DNA from: an uncultured Alteromonadaceae bacterium
GTDB lineage: Bacteria > Pseudomonadota > Gammaproteobacteria > Enterobacterales > Alteromonadaceae
Direction of reading: 5' to 3'
NCBI GenBank assembly: GCA_947501935.1
Contig: CANMXU010000032.1
Location: forward strand, 1-51,182
DNA: 51,182 nucleotides
Below, one piece after another: positions 39,035 to 48,166 of the stretch; position 1 is the stretch's first letter, and each line of letters begins with the position of its first letter. A program made the translations under genes and the position numbers. The notes below the pieces were generated by a model. It was not told the origin of the DNA and made no database searches. It saw only the letters and a program-made list of their open reading frames with translations.

Positions 39035-39565
39035 TTATTGAATGTCTGTGAGCTTAATAAGAAAGTTTTCCGGCCAAATTTCTCTAATTTGACGCTCCCA
39101 ATTAGGGTCGTTTTTCCCATCCGCTGATTTTTTAAGCCAATATTTAGCCCACTTTCGTACGGTTTTTCCTGACTTACTGAGCTTTAAAGGAGAGAAGTAA
39201 CACTCATAACTGTTGCCATTAAATTCAACCACTTTATGGTTTTTCGCCCGGTTATGTAGCGCCATAAGCTTTGCGCTCGTGGTTTCTACTTCAGTAAACG
39301 GTATCACACCATGCTTTTTTAGATATAACAATATCTTAGCTTTTTTTAAGCAAACCTCATTATGGGCATCAATATGCGGAGTGTAAATTTGACCCGATAA
39401 GCCATAAATAGATTTTAACTCTCGATCAGCAAGTGCCTTAAGCGGCAGCAGCTCTTCATTAACTTTGTCTAAATCACTCATTGAATACATTAAATTATCA
39501 AACCTTAAATGGGGGTAGTGAAGTGATGTTTCTTGAATGTTGAAAACAAAGCCTGCTCGATTCAT
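39035..39565 (-). CDS. Protein of unknown function
   Basis: 176 residues from the ATG at 39565 (a TTG 18 bases earlier is possible). No signal peptide or membrane span. It has two charged halves: residues about 25-80 with LRFDNLMYSMSDLDKVNEELLPLKALADRELKSIYG, and a Lys/Trp-rich end KSGKTVRKWAKYWLKKSADGKNDPNWERQIREIWPENF. I do not recognise the family. It stops 13 bases before the GldA-like gene starts and has the same orientation, so it may be the first gene of that operon. No ribosome site is evident. Confidence 0.6.
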   Translation of the reverse strand: MNRAGFVFNIQETSLHYPHLRFDNLMYSMSDLDKVNEELLPLKALADRELKSIYGLSGQIYTPHIDAHNEVCLKKAKILLYLKKHGVIPFTEVETTSAKLMALHNRAKNHKVVEFNGNSYECYFSPLKLSKSGKTVRKWAKYWLKKSADGKNDPNWERQIREIWPENFLIKLTDIQ

Positions 39566-39798
39566 ATCAATAGTATTGATCAATAAAAGGCGAGTTTTTC
39601 TTAGCGCTTGGCTGAAAACTTTAAAAAGATAGATATGCGACTAATTAACTTGCTGGGCGAGTAACTGATAAATATCCATTTATAAGCGAGTAATATATGC
39701 CTAGGCGCACTATAACAGAGATTCATTATTTAATAGACGGATTTGTGAATTGAATAAAATTAGCGGTAGTTAAAGCTAATTAAAATACGCTAATTAGC

Positions 39799-39824
39799 AA
39801 GTTGAACAATTAATTGCTCAACTT
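39799..39824. terminator. Near-perfect 26-base palindrome downstream of ubiT
   Basis: AAGTTGAACAATTAATTGCTCAACTT is a palindrome with one mismatched pair (A opposite C). It lies about 50 bases after the ubiT stop. There is no strong T-run, so it may be a terminator or a binding site. Otherwise the interval 39584-39874 shows nothing. Confidence 0.4.
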
Positions 39825-39874
39825 AACTGCAAGCTTAATTAGTGAGCTTAGTTCAAAGCCAACAAAGTTAAAAA

Positions 39875-40477
39875 CTAAGCGTTTTGAGCTGTGCCTTGTT
39901 TATGTGCCTTTTGCTTAAGCTCATTTTTACTGTGCTCTAGCCAATTAGCCGCGTGTTCAACTAAGTTATGCACTGAGCTTGGCAGTTGGTCGATATCAAT
40001 TGCGTCAATCAAGTTTTTAACTTCTAAACCTAGTTCGGTATCGCCTTCAATTTTTAAGCGACGTTGAAAAAATAAAGTATCAGGGTCTTGTTTGCGTCCG
40101 GCAATTAATACCAAGTCATCACCATTGGCACTAAAACACACATCTTCACTGATCATCTCTGAAGCGCAGGCCATAACTAATTGCTCATCGGCAAAGCTTA
40201 ACCACCAGTTAATGTCGAGGTCAGTAATGTGAATACGAAGCCATTTTTCCGATAAAAATTCAAAATCACCGTCTTCTATAGCCTCTTTAAATACCGAATG
40301 TAGCGCCGGTAAAAGTACTTTCCTTTGCAAGGTAAAAGGCACTAACTTCATGGTCGGTCTTAATATTTTTGGAACTAAAGAAATAATATTTTCGCGCACG
40401 GTTAGTGGTAATTGCGGTAAAGAAAATGCTGTTTTCATAAGATGACTTAATGGAATGATTTTTGGGTAATTTAGCAT
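39875..40477 (-). CDS. ubiT: SCP2-domain ubiquinone biosynthesis accessory factor UbiT
   Basis: Lipid-carrier protein needed for oxygen-independent ubiquinone synthesis. 200 residues, one SCP2 domain. The E. coli YhbT/UbiT signature is almost unchanged: VCFSANGDDLVLIAGRKQDPDTLFFQRRL followed by KIEGDTELGLEVKNLIDAIDIDQLP. A basic/amphipathic N-terminus (KIIPLSHLMKTAFSLPQLP) extends the E. coli form; Met14 (40438) is an alternative start. It is divergent from ubiUV with FNR-like sites between, matching the anaerobic induction known for E. coli. Confidence 0.93.
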   Translation of the reverse strand: MLNYPKIIPLSHLMKTAFSLPQLPLTVRENIISLVPKILRPTMKLVPFTLQRKVLLPALHSVFKEAIEDGDFEFLSEKWLRIHITDLDINWWLSFADEQLVMACASEMISEDVCFSANGDDLVLIAGRKQDPDTLFFQRRLKIEGDTELGLEVKNLIDAIDIDQLPSSVHNLVEHAANWLEHSKNELKQKAHKQGTAQNA

Positions 40478-40495
40478 AGTGGTTACAGCGAAAGT

Positions 40496-40584
40496 TTGGA
40501 CTAGATCAACTTTCGTTAAGGCATTACAAAGCTTTACTGTGATGTTTCAAATTGTGCATGACAATTTTTCTTAACTTAGGTCAA
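40496..40584. promoter_or_regulatory. Two FNR-like sites in the ubiT/ubiUV divergent promoter
   Basis: TTGGACTAGATCAA (40496-40509) matches the FNR consensus at eight of ten positions and lies within a longer inverted repeat (CGAAAGTT...AACTTTCG). TTAACTTAGGTCAA (40571-40584) matches at seven of ten. With TAAAAT at 40607-40612 as -10 and initiation near 40619, the second site is centred at -41.5 for ubiU. Individually weak; position and gene function add support. Confidence 0.5.
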
Positions 40585-40645
40585 GGAAGTCGTTAATTAT
40601 TCCTCTTAAAATACCGTTCTTGTTAATTAACAAAATGAATTTTAT

Positions 40646-41641
40646 ATGGAGCTGTTGTGTCCGGCAGGTAACTTACCTGCACTTAAAACTGCCATTGATA
40701 ATGGTGCTGATGCGGTTTTTATCGGCATGAAAGATGACACCAATGCTCGCCATTTTGCTGGCTTAAACTTTAATGACGGCAAATTAGCGAAAGCGTCTGA
40801 TTACGTGCATCAACATGGTAAAAAATTACATGTTGCCATTAATACCTTTGCCCACCCTGACGGTGAAGAACGTTGGCGAAAAGCGGTTGATAATGCCGTA
40901 GCTATTGGCTGTGATGCGTTAATTATTGCTGACCTTGGTGTGCTTGATTATGCCGCAACCAAATACCCAGACGTTGAACGCCATGTTTCGGTACAAGCTT
41001 CTACCACTAATTTAGAAGCGATAAAGTTTTTCAAAAATAATTTTGACGTTGAACGTGTTGTGCTGCCTCGGGTACTTTCCGTTCAACAAGTTAGGCAATT
41101 AGCGAAAACTAGCCCAGTAAAACTAGAAGTATTTGCCTTTGGCAGTTTATGCATTATGTCTGAAGGTCGCTGTTATTTATCTTCATACATGACCGGCGAA
41201 TCCCCTAATACCGTGGGTGCGTGTTCACCGGCTAAATACGTGCGCTGGCAAGACACCGACCAAGGTTTAGAAAGCCGTTTAAATAATGTGCTTATTGACC
41301 GTTACCAACCTGATGAAAATGCCGGTTACCCAACGTTATGCAAAGGCCGTTTTGAAGTAGACAACAATGTTTACCATGCCCTTGAAGAGCCGACCAGTTT
41401 AAATACTTTAGAGCTTATTCCTGAGCTTTATAAAATGGGTATCGCGTCAGTTAAAATTGAAGGTCGCCAGCGTAGCCCTGCCTATGTTGAACAGGTAACT
41501 AAAACTTGGCGTATGGCGCTTGATAGATATCAGCAACAGCCTGAGGCTTACCAAGTTGAAGATGCTTGGATGCAAACCTTAGCGAATTTATCTGAAGGTT
41601 CACAAACCACTTTGGGCGCTTATCACCGTAAATGGCAGTAA
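40646..41641 (+). CDS. ubiU: Ubiquinone biosynthesis protein UbiU (O2-independent hydroxylation)
   Basis: U32-peptidase-family [4Fe-4S] protein which, with UbiV, hydroxylates the ubiquinone ring without oxygen, probably using prephenate. 331 residues. It starts MELLCPAGNLPALKTAIDNGADAVF. The four cluster ligands sit at exactly the positions known for E. coli UbiU: Cys169, Cys176, Cys193 and Cys232 (SLCIMSEGRC, VGACSP, TLCKGRF). The ubiV gene follows after 35 bases in the same unit. No ribosome site is evident before the ATG, but the start is fixed by the family N-terminus. Confidence 0.95.
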   Translation: MELLCPAGNLPALKTAIDNGADAVFIGMKDDTNARHFAGLNFNDGKLAKASDYVHQHGKKLHVAINTFAHPDGEERWRKAVDNAVAIGCDALIIADLGVLDYAATKYPDVERHVSVQASTTNLEAIKFFKNNFDVERVVLPRVLSVQQVRQLAKTSPVKLEVFAFGSLCIMSEGRCYLSSYMTGESPNTVGACSPAKYVRWQDTDQGLESRLNNVLIDRYQPDENAGYPTLCKGRFEVDNNVYHALEEPTSLNTLELIPELYKMGIASVKIEGRQRSPAYVEQVTKTWRMALDRYQQQPEAYQVEDAWMQTLANLSEGSQTTLGAYHRKWQ

Positions 41642-41676
41642 TTACCGCGGGTTGACGATTAAAATTAGGAATACAG

Positions 41677-42555
41677 ATGAAATTTTCATTAGGGCCAAGC
41701 TTATTTTTCTGGCCAAAACAGCAAGTAGAGTCGTTTTATCAACAAGCCAGTGAAAGTGCTGCCGACATTATTTATTTAGGTGAAACGGTTTGTTCTAAGC
41801 GCCGTGAATTACGAGCCAAAGACTGGTTAGAATTAGCCAAACAGGTTGCCGCTTCAGGTAAGCAAACGGTAATTTCCACCATGGCTTTATTAGAAGCGCC
41901 AGCGGAAATTCAGGTCATGCGTAAGCTTTGTGATAATGGTGAATTATTAATAGAAGCTAATGATTTAAGCGCAGTGCAAATTATGCACGACTTAAAATTA
42001 CCCTTTGTCGCAGGCCCAGCGATAAATTGCTACAACGTTTCAACCATTAAAGTATTACTTAAACAAGGGATGACCCGTTGGGTTATGCCGGTTGAGCTTT
42101 CCGGCGATTGGTTAAAAACCTTATTAGCACAAGCACAAGAAGAAAATATTCGCGACAAATTTGAATGTGAAGTGTTCTCTTGGGGTTATATGCCGCTAGC
42201 CTATTCTGCGCGTTGTTTTACCGCTCGCTCAGAAGACAGGCCAAAAGATGACTGTCAATTATGCTGCATAAAATATCCGCAAGGGCGCAAAATGAATAGT
42301 CGCGAAGGCGAGAAGGTTTTTGTGCTTAACGGTATTCAAACCATGTCGGGCTATCAATATAACTTGGTTAATGAAGTGGCGCAAATGAAAGACATTGGTG
42401 TAGATATTGCCCGCATTAGCGCTGACAGTAACCAAGCCTTTGAACAACTGAATCAATTTAAGCAGCAGTTAACTCAGCCGCAAAAATATAGCCTCGATGG
42501 CGTGAACGAATGTAATGGCTATTGGCATAAAATTGCCGGTATGTCGGTAGCTTAA
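41677..42555 (+). CDS. ubiV: Ubiquinone biosynthesis protein UbiV (O2-independent hydroxylation)
   Basis: Partner of UbiU in a heterodimer. 292 residues, U32 family. The [4Fe-4S] ligands match E. coli UbiV: Cys39 (LGETVCSKRREL), Cys180 (SARCFTAR), Cys193 and Cys197 (DDCQLCCIKYP). AGGA lies 6 bases before the ATG. The roxA gene follows 33 bases after the stop and may be cotranscribed. Confidence 0.95.
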   Translation: MKFSLGPSLFFWPKQQVESFYQQASESAADIIYLGETVCSKRRELRAKDWLELAKQVAASGKQTVISTMALLEAPAEIQVMRKLCDNGELLIEANDLSAVQIMHDLKLPFVAGPAINCYNVSTIKVLLKQGMTRWVMPVELSGDWLKTLLAQAQEENIRDKFECEVFSWGYMPLAYSARCFTARSEDRPKDDCQLCCIKYPQGRKMNSREGEKVFVLNGIQTMSGYQYNLVNEVAQMKDIGVDIARISADSNQAFEQLNQFKQQLTQPQKYSLDGVNECNGYWHKIAGMSVA

Positions 42556-42588
42556 TACTTGAAAACAAAAGAAAGAGAACGTACCACC

Positions 42589-43734
42589 ATGTATCAGTTA
42601 AATTTAACCGAGTTTACCCAAGCGCAATTTTTAAAAGAATATTGGCAGAAAAAACCGGTGGTAATTCGCCAAGGTTTTTTAAACTTTCAAGACCCAATAT
42701 GCGCCGATGAAATAGCCGGCCTTGCCGGTGAAGAGCAAGTAGAGTCACGTTTGGTTTATAAAAAGGGCGAACAGTGGCAAGCTGAATTTGGTCCTTTTGA
42801 TGACTTTGCTCGTTTAGGCGATAAAGACTGGTCGCTGATTGTGCAAGCGCTTGACCATTGGTCTGAAGATGCAGCAAAAATGATCGAACCGTTTCGTTTT
42901 ATTCCTCATTGGCGATTAGACGATTTAATGGTGAGTTTTGCGACTCCCGGTGGTGGCGTTGGCCCGCATATCGACTTATACGATGTATTTATTTGTCAAG
43001 GTTCTGGAAAGCGTCAGTGGCGTGTTGGTGAAAAAGGCGAACATCGTGAGTTTGCCGCTCACGAATCGCTTTTACATGTTGACCCATTCGAGCCAATTAT
43101 TGATGTTGAATTACTGCCGGGTGATATTTTATACATTCCTCCGGGGTTTCCACACGACGGCGTAACGATTGAAAATTCATTAAGTTTTTCGGTTGGCTTT
43201 CGCACTAATTCAACCAACGCTTTATTTAGTGGCTTAGCCGATCATTTAATTGACGCTGAGCAAGGACTTGAATTAATTGCCGATCCTGAGCGTGAATTAT
43301 CAACCGAGTCTGGCGCAATAAATGCCAGCGATTATGGCTTGATCAAACAACAGTTACAGCAGTTTTTAGATGACGATGTTAAATTCTCACAATTTGCTGG
43401 TAGCTTTTTAAGCCAAGCAAAACATGAACTTGACCTATTAACGCCTGAACTGCCGTTTACCAAAGAAGATGTTGGTTTTACGATAAAAGAAAATAATTTA
43501 CAAAAGCTCGGTGGTTTACGTGCTTTTTATTTTTCTCATAGTTTAAATGAAGGGCGTTGTTACATCGACGGCGCAGAAGTATTGTTTGCTGGAGAAGTTG
43601 CCGGTGCCGTGAAGTTGATGTGTGACAACGTTTCTTTAACACCAGAGCAGTTACTGCCTTGGCAAGATAATGACGCGTTTTTAAGCTTTTTAACTGAGCA
43701 AATTAATGCCGGTTATTGGTACTTTGCACAGTAG
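42589..43734 (+). CDS. roxA: Ribosomal protein L16 arginine hydroxylase RoxA (YcfD)
   Basis: A JmjC-type 2-oxoglutarate/Fe(II) dioxygenase that hydroxylates Arg81 of ribosomal protein L16 in E. coli. 381 residues from the ATG at 42589; an upstream TTG opening adds only KTKERERTT. The iron ligands are His127 and Asp129 (GPHIDLYDVF) and His189 (PGFPHDGV), two residues from their E. coli positions. A C-terminal winged-helix-like part follows. It needs oxygen, in contrast to the anaerobic ubiUV genes just before it, so readthrough would be biologically odd. Confidence 0.93.
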   Translation: MYQLNLTEFTQAQFLKEYWQKKPVVIRQGFLNFQDPICADEIAGLAGEEQVESRLVYKKGEQWQAEFGPFDDFARLGDKDWSLIVQALDHWSEDAAKMIEPFRFIPHWRLDDLMVSFATPGGGVGPHIDLYDVFICQGSGKRQWRVGEKGEHREFAAHESLLHVDPFEPIIDVELLPGDILYIPPGFPHDGVTIENSLSFSVGFRTNSTNALFSGLADHLIDAEQGLELIADPERELSTESGAINASDYGLIKQQLQQFLDDDVKFSQFAGSFLSQAKHELDLLTPELPFTKEDVGFTIKENNLQKLGGLRAFYFSHSLNEGRCYIDGAEVLFAGEVAGAVKLMCDNVSLTPEQLLPWQDNDAFLSFLTEQINAGYWYFAQ

Positions 43735-43869
43735 CTATTTTTCATAAATAACAACAGCCCACCGTGCTATTTATTCGCTGGGCAAGGTGATCGTTAGTCG
43801 CTATAATCGCTTGCTAAAAGCATGAGCTGATCATGCTGCAAAGGCACAGCGATTATCACTGAGGTAAGA

Positions 43870-45321
43870 ATGACTGACGGTTACCAGCAATTTTCCCATT
43901 CATTTTTGGGCAACAAAATTTGTAAACTTTTCGGTTTGCCTATTCCAGCCAAACTAAAAAGACTTGCTTTGCATTCAGGCCAGCCTAGCTCTGGTCAAAG
44001 TGAGGCTGAACCGAATGAGCAAGTTAACAATATTCTGGTATCAACGTCGTTAAACTCTGCTTTAGTTGCTCTTATTCAAGATAACTTTGCCAGCAGCGAA
44101 GTGACTTTTAGCCAAAGTGCTGAGTCAGTTTTATCAACCGATAACTGGGTACTTAAAGACTTAATTTTTGATGGTTTAGTATTTGACGCTCGCGATATTA
44201 AAAGCGCTGAGCAATTAGAAAGCCTTTATCACTTTTTTAACCAGCACTTAAGCCGATTAACCGCCAGTGGAAAAATAGTATTACTGGGTTTAAATCCTGA
44301 GCAACTGACTAATTGCCAACATGCAACGGCGCAATATAGCTTGCAAGGTTTTATAAAGTCGCTCGCTAAAGAAGTAGGGCGCAAAGGCATTACGGTTAAT
44401 TTATTGATGCTTGAAAATAGCCCTGCGCAAGATGAAAACTTAGTCGGTTTAGTTTCGCCATTACAATTTTTTCTTTCCTATGCCAGTGCTTATGTTAACG
44501 GGCAAGTGCTGAAAGTTAATAATGCTACTATTGAGCTTGAATCTAGTGCGCAAGTAACTCCTCAATCAACAGCTCAAGTTGCTAAACCACTGCAAGGTAA
44601 AGTTGCCTTAGTAACGGGAGCTGCCCAAGGTATTGGCGCTGCAATTGCTGAAAAATTGGCAGCTGACGGCGCACAAGTGATTGGTTTAGATATTGCCCCT
44701 ATGGAGCAAGTATTAAAGCAAAGCTTAGCTAAAATTAACGGTTTGCCTTTACTGGTTGATGTATCAAAAGCCGATGCCGCCGAGCAAATTAGTGCCTTTA
44801 TTAAAGCTGAAGTATCACAAGTAGATATTGTTGTTCATAACGCCGGAATTACCCGCGACAAAATGCTGAAAACCATGCCGCTAGGTTTATGGAAACAAGT
44901 GCTCAATATTAACTTATCAAGTATCGAACGTATTAATGCACAGTTATTTAATGAGCAGCTAATTAATAGCGGCGGCAGAATTGTTTGTTTATCATCAATT
45001 AGCGGTATTGCAGGTAATGTTGGTCAAACTAACTATGCCACTTCAAAAGCCGGCGTTATTGGTTTAGTGCAAAGTACGGCTAAAACCCTTGGTGAGCAAA
45101 ACATTACTATTAACGGCGTGGCACCGGGCTTTATTGAAACTAAAATGACCGGAAAAATTCCATTTCTAACGCGGCAAATTGGCCGTAGAATGTCGTCGTT
45201 ATCACAAGGTGGTACGCCTGACGATGTTGCCCAAACCATTGCTTTTTTAGCTGCGCCACAAAGCTTTGCTATAAATGGTAATGTGCTGAGAGTGTGTGGT
45301 CAAAATATGCTGGGTGCGTAA
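43870..45321 (+). CDS. Long FabG-type 3-oxoacyl-ACP reductase (FabG4-like)
   Basis: 483 residues, twice the length of normal FabG. The C-terminal half (about 240-483) is a complete SDR: LVTGAAQGIGAAIAEKLAADGAQVIGLD, VVHNAGITRDKML, LSSISGIAGNVGQTNYATSKAGVIGL and VAPGFIETKMT. The N-terminal half (about 60-230) is a degenerate Rossmann domain with a remnant YSLQGFIKSLAKEVGRKGITVNLLML, as in mycobacterial FabG4. Such proteins reduce long-chain 3-oxoacyl-ACP or -CoA. GAGGT precedes the ATG. It is a single gene here, without fatty-acid neighbours. Confidence 0.88.
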   Translation: MTDGYQQFSHSFLGNKICKLFGLPIPAKLKRLALHSGQPSSGQSEAEPNEQVNNILVSTSLNSALVALIQDNFASSEVTFSQSAESVLSTDNWVLKDLIFDGLVFDARDIKSAEQLESLYHFFNQHLSRLTASGKIVLLGLNPEQLTNCQHATAQYSLQGFIKSLAKEVGRKGITVNLLMLENSPAQDENLVGLVSPLQFFLSYASAYVNGQVLKVNNATIELESSAQVTPQSTAQVAKPLQGKVALVTGAAQGIGAAIAEKLAADGAQVIGLDIAPMEQVLKQSLAKINGLPLLVDVSKADAAEQISAFIKAEVSQVDIVVHNAGITRDKMLKTMPLGLWKQVLNINLSSIERINAQLFNEQLINSGGRIVCLSSISGIAGNVGQTNYATSKAGVIGLVQSTAKTLGEQNITINGVAPGFIETKMTGKIPFLTRQIGRRMSSLSQGGTPDDVAQTIAFLAAPQSFAINGNVLRVCGQNMLGA

Positions 45322-45385
45322 TTTATTTTGTTCAATCAGTTCGTAAATCAAAACAGTCCTATAGAAATAATGAGAAAGTGTAACC

Positions 45386-46081
45386 ATGCGTTTAGATAAG
45401 TTTATTTGTAAAAGTACCGAACTAACCCGAACTGAAGCTAAAAAGCTATTAAAAACCGGCTTGGTGCAGGTAAATGGCGAAGTGGTTAAAAATGGTGCTA
45501 GCCAAGTTCACGAAAATAATAGCATCACGGTTGAAGGGCAAGAGCTTACCGCGCGTCAGTCACGTTATATAATGTTCCACAAACCTGTTGATACTATTTG
45601 CTCTAATGTTGATGAAGTTTATCCGTCGTTATTTCATTTTATTGATGTTGATAAAGCCTTTGATATGCATGTGGCTGGCCGCTTAGACGCAGATACCACC
45701 GGCTTAGTATTAATTACTGACGACGGCAGATGGTCGCATAATATTATTTCCCCGAAAAAGTCTTGCGTAAAAACCTATCGGGTGTGGTTAAGAGATGCCA
45801 TTGATGAGAGCGTTATTGAAACCTTCAAACATGGTGTGCAATTACAGAATGAGCAAGGTTTAACTCGTCCTGCCGTGTTAGAAATTATTGCTGAAAAAGA
45901 GGTGTTGTTATCAATCACCGAAGGTAAGTATCACCAAGTTAAGCGCATGTTTGCTGCAGTTCGTAACAAGGTGGTTGGTTTACATCGTGAACAAGTGGGT
46001 GAAATTAAGCTTGATGACGAGCTAGCCCAAGGCCAGTGGCGGTATTTAACGCAGGCGGAAGTTTTATCGGTAAATTCATAG
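45386..46081 (+). CDS. rsuA: 16S rRNA pseudouridine(516) synthase RsuA
   Basis: Converts U516 of 16S rRNA to pseudouridine. 231 residues: an N-terminal S4 domain (MRLDKFICKSTELTRTEAKKLLKTGLVQVNG) and the catalytic domain with the conserved HVAGRLDADTTGLVLITDDG (catalytic Asp in GRLDADTTG) and EGKYHQVKRMF. Length and motifs match RsuA rather than the RluB/E/F branches (YPSLFHFIDVD region). It stands alone between the FabG-like and chemoreceptor genes. Confidence 0.93.
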   Translation: MRLDKFICKSTELTRTEAKKLLKTGLVQVNGEVVKNGASQVHENNSITVEGQELTARQSRYIMFHKPVDTICSNVDEVYPSLFHFIDVDKAFDMHVAGRLDADTTGLVLITDDGRWSHNIISPKKSCVKTYRVWLRDAIDESVIETFKHGVQLQNEQGLTRPAVLEIIAEKEVLLSITEGKYHQVKRMFAAVRNKVVGLHREQVGEIKLDDELAQGQWRYLTQAEVLSVNS

Positions 46082-46100
46082 AAGTTTATTGCACATTTTC

Positions 46101-46114
46101 CTTATCTAGATCAA
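46101..46114 (+). promoter_or_regulatory. FNR-like site upstream of the haem chemoreceptor gene
   Basis: CTTATCTAGATCAA matches TTGAT-N4-ATCAA at eight of ten positions. A -10-like TACAGT lies at 46135-46140, which places the site near -39.5. It lies 88 bases before the ATG. Confidence 0.45.
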
Positions 46115-46201
46115 TAAACTAATTAACAAAATAATACAGTTTTTAACGGTTTTGTTAGATCATACCCTTGGTGATCTTTAACTTTTATCAAAGGCTTTAT
46201 T

Positions 46202-47809
46202 ATGCTAAAAAAATTGTCATTAGCGAAAAAAATTCATCTTGCTTTAGTCGGCATTGGCATACTTTTTTTAAGTACCACGGTATTCTTCTTTCATGCTGAT
46301 GAAAAAGAGCTAGCAGAAAGCTTAGTTGAGCGTAATTTAGAAAGTTTAGCGCTCAATTACTTCGACTCAGTTAATACCATGATGCTCACTGGCACTATCG
46401 CCAATCGTGGCATTATTCAAAAGAAAATTCTCAGCCAAGACGATATTGTAGAAGCCAGAATTATTCGCGGCCCGCAAACGGTTAAAATATTTGGTCAAGG
46501 CCATAGCGACCAAGCCGCCCAGTCTGACTTTGAACGCGAAGGCTTAAACGGCACCAAAGCTTTTAATTTAATAGAGTCGGGTGATAAACGCATCATGGAG
46601 TTTATTTTACCAATTCGCGCCAGTAAAAATTATCGCGGAACTGATTGCTTAGCCTGTCATCAAGCCCAAGAAGATGAAATTTTAGGCGCGGTAAAAATCG
46701 CTTATGACTTATCAGCAGTTGATGCAAAAATTGTTACCTCTATCACCAAAGCCTCACTTTTACAGCTATTAGTCACGGTAATTTGTTTTGTCTTACTAAG
46801 TATTGTTTTTCAAAAATTGGTTTTTAGCCGCTTAAAACGATTGCGCTCAACCATTCGTGATACCGAGAAAAACTTAAATTTAAATAAAGCCATTAAAGTG
46901 AATTATCATGACGAACTAGGGCAGGTAAGTATGGCCTTTAATAGCATGTTGCTTAAGTTTAAAGAAAGCTTTATCGCTGTTTCTACCGCCAGTGAAGAAT
47001 TAATTAATTCAGCGCAAACCGTTGATGAAATTGCTAACCTCACCAAAGATGCGGTATTAAATCAAAAAAATGGTACTGACTCTGTTGCTGCTGCCATTAA
47101 CGAACTAGATGCTTCTGCCAATGAAGTGAAACTTAATACTCAATCAGCGGCTGATAAGTCGGTTGCTGCGAACCAAAGTGCCAAGCAAAGTTTAGAGTTA
47201 GTCGAGCAAGCAAAAAATGGTATTAATCACTTACGTGACCAAGTGGTTGAGAATACCAGTATGATCACCTCGCTAAGTGACAAAACCCATGAAGTTGGCA
47301 GCGTATTAGAAATGATCACCAGCATTGCAGAACAAACCAATTTATTAGCACTTAATGCCGCAATAGAAGCAGCACGAGCTGGCGAACAAGGCCGTGGTTT
47401 TGCCGTAGTTGCTGATGAAGTTCGCTCGCTGGCAACGCGTACACGTGAGTCAATTGACCAAATTCAAACCACCATTAATGGTTTGCAAGTAGACGCTGAA
47501 AAAGCGGTTAATTCAATGAACCATGTGAGTAAACAAGCGGAAGATAAAGCGGAGCAAGTATCAGATGTTTCAGATTTGCTCGTGGAAATTACCACACAAA
47601 TAAAAGAACTTGATGAGCTTAACTGCCAAATTGCCAGTGCTGCGCAACAGCAAAATTTAGCTGCCGACGAAATTAACGTTAATGTTGTTAATATTAGCGA
47701 AGTGGCTGAACGTTCAAGTGAAGACGCCATTCGCGGAAAGCAAGTAAGTGAGCATTTATTAGAAGTTTCGTACGATCTTAACCAGCAGGTTTCTAAATTT
47801 AAACTGTAG
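46202..47809 (+). CDS. Methyl-accepting chemotaxis protein with periplasmic c-type haem motif
   Basis: 535 residues. Two membrane spans (about 12-31 and 183-205) flank a periplasmic DUF3365/Tll0287-like sensor domain that contains CLACH at 149-153, a covalent c-type haem site. A HAMP domain (about 206-260), a methylation helix region, and the highly conserved hairpin EQTNLLALNAAIEAARAGEQGRGFAVVADEVRSLA follow. No C-terminal CheR-tether pentapeptide is seen. The haem suggests sensing of redox state, oxygen or nitric oxide for taxis. AAAGG lies before the ATG, and an FNR-like site lies upstream. Confidence 0.92.
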   Translation: MLKKLSLAKKIHLALVGIGILFLSTTVFFFHADEKELAESLVERNLESLALNYFDSVNTMMLTGTIANRGIIQKKILSQDDIVEARIIRGPQTVKIFGQGHSDQAAQSDFEREGLNGTKAFNLIESGDKRIMEFILPIRASKNYRGTDCLACHQAQEDEILGAVKIAYDLSAVDAKIVTSITKASLLQLLVTVICFVLLSIVFQKLVFSRLKRLRSTIRDTEKNLNLNKAIKVNYHDELGQVSMAFNSMLLKFKESFIAVSTASEELINSAQTVDEIANLTKDAVLNQKNGTDSVAAAINELDASANEVKLNTQSAADKSVAANQSAKQSLELVEQAKNGINHLRDQVVENTSMITSLSDKTHEVGSVLEMITSIAEQTNLLALNAAIEAARAGEQGRGFAVVADEVRSLATRTRESIDQIQTTINGLQVDAEKAVNSMNHVSKQAEDKAEQVSDVSDLLVEITTQIKELDELNCQIASAAQQQNLAADEINVNVVNISEVAERSSEDAIRGKQVSEHLLEVSYDLNQQVSKFKL

Positions 47810-47846
47810 TTATTATTAGCATAATTTACAGTGATAGCATAAACGA

Positions 47847-47891
47847 AAGCGCTTAACTTCTTAGGCTTAAGGTCTTTAGCTTTAAGCGCTT
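47847..47891 (+). terminator. Hairpin after the chemoreceptor gene
   Basis: AAGCGCTTAA (47847-47856) and TTAAGCGCTT (47882-47891) form a 10-bp stem with a long loop, followed by TCTTCT. The remaining 275 bases up to the protease gene show no gene. Confidence 0.6.
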
Positions 47892-48166
47892 CTTCTAATA
47901 AATTTGATTACAACAAAACGATACTTATAACTTCATATATAGAGTTCAAACTAGATCTGAAACTTTAAATTTGGAGGTTTTGAGCAAATCTGACTGTCGC
48001 AAAAACCACCACTACCGCCAGTCACGAAATTGCATTGGAATGACTACAAAGTGCCAAGAAGCGGTTCTTCACTTTTTGTACTAATATTTAGTAATACATC
48101 AGAGGAGAAGTTGACGAGGTTGCATTAAGTGCCAATGTCGCTTATTAAAGAGCAGAGGATGTCGAG

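Noticed and set aside
46168..46195. Possible fourth ECF promoter (TGATCTT) before the chemoreceptor
   Set aside because: The base run 15 bases downstream is GCTTT, not CGTAT, so the pattern fails.
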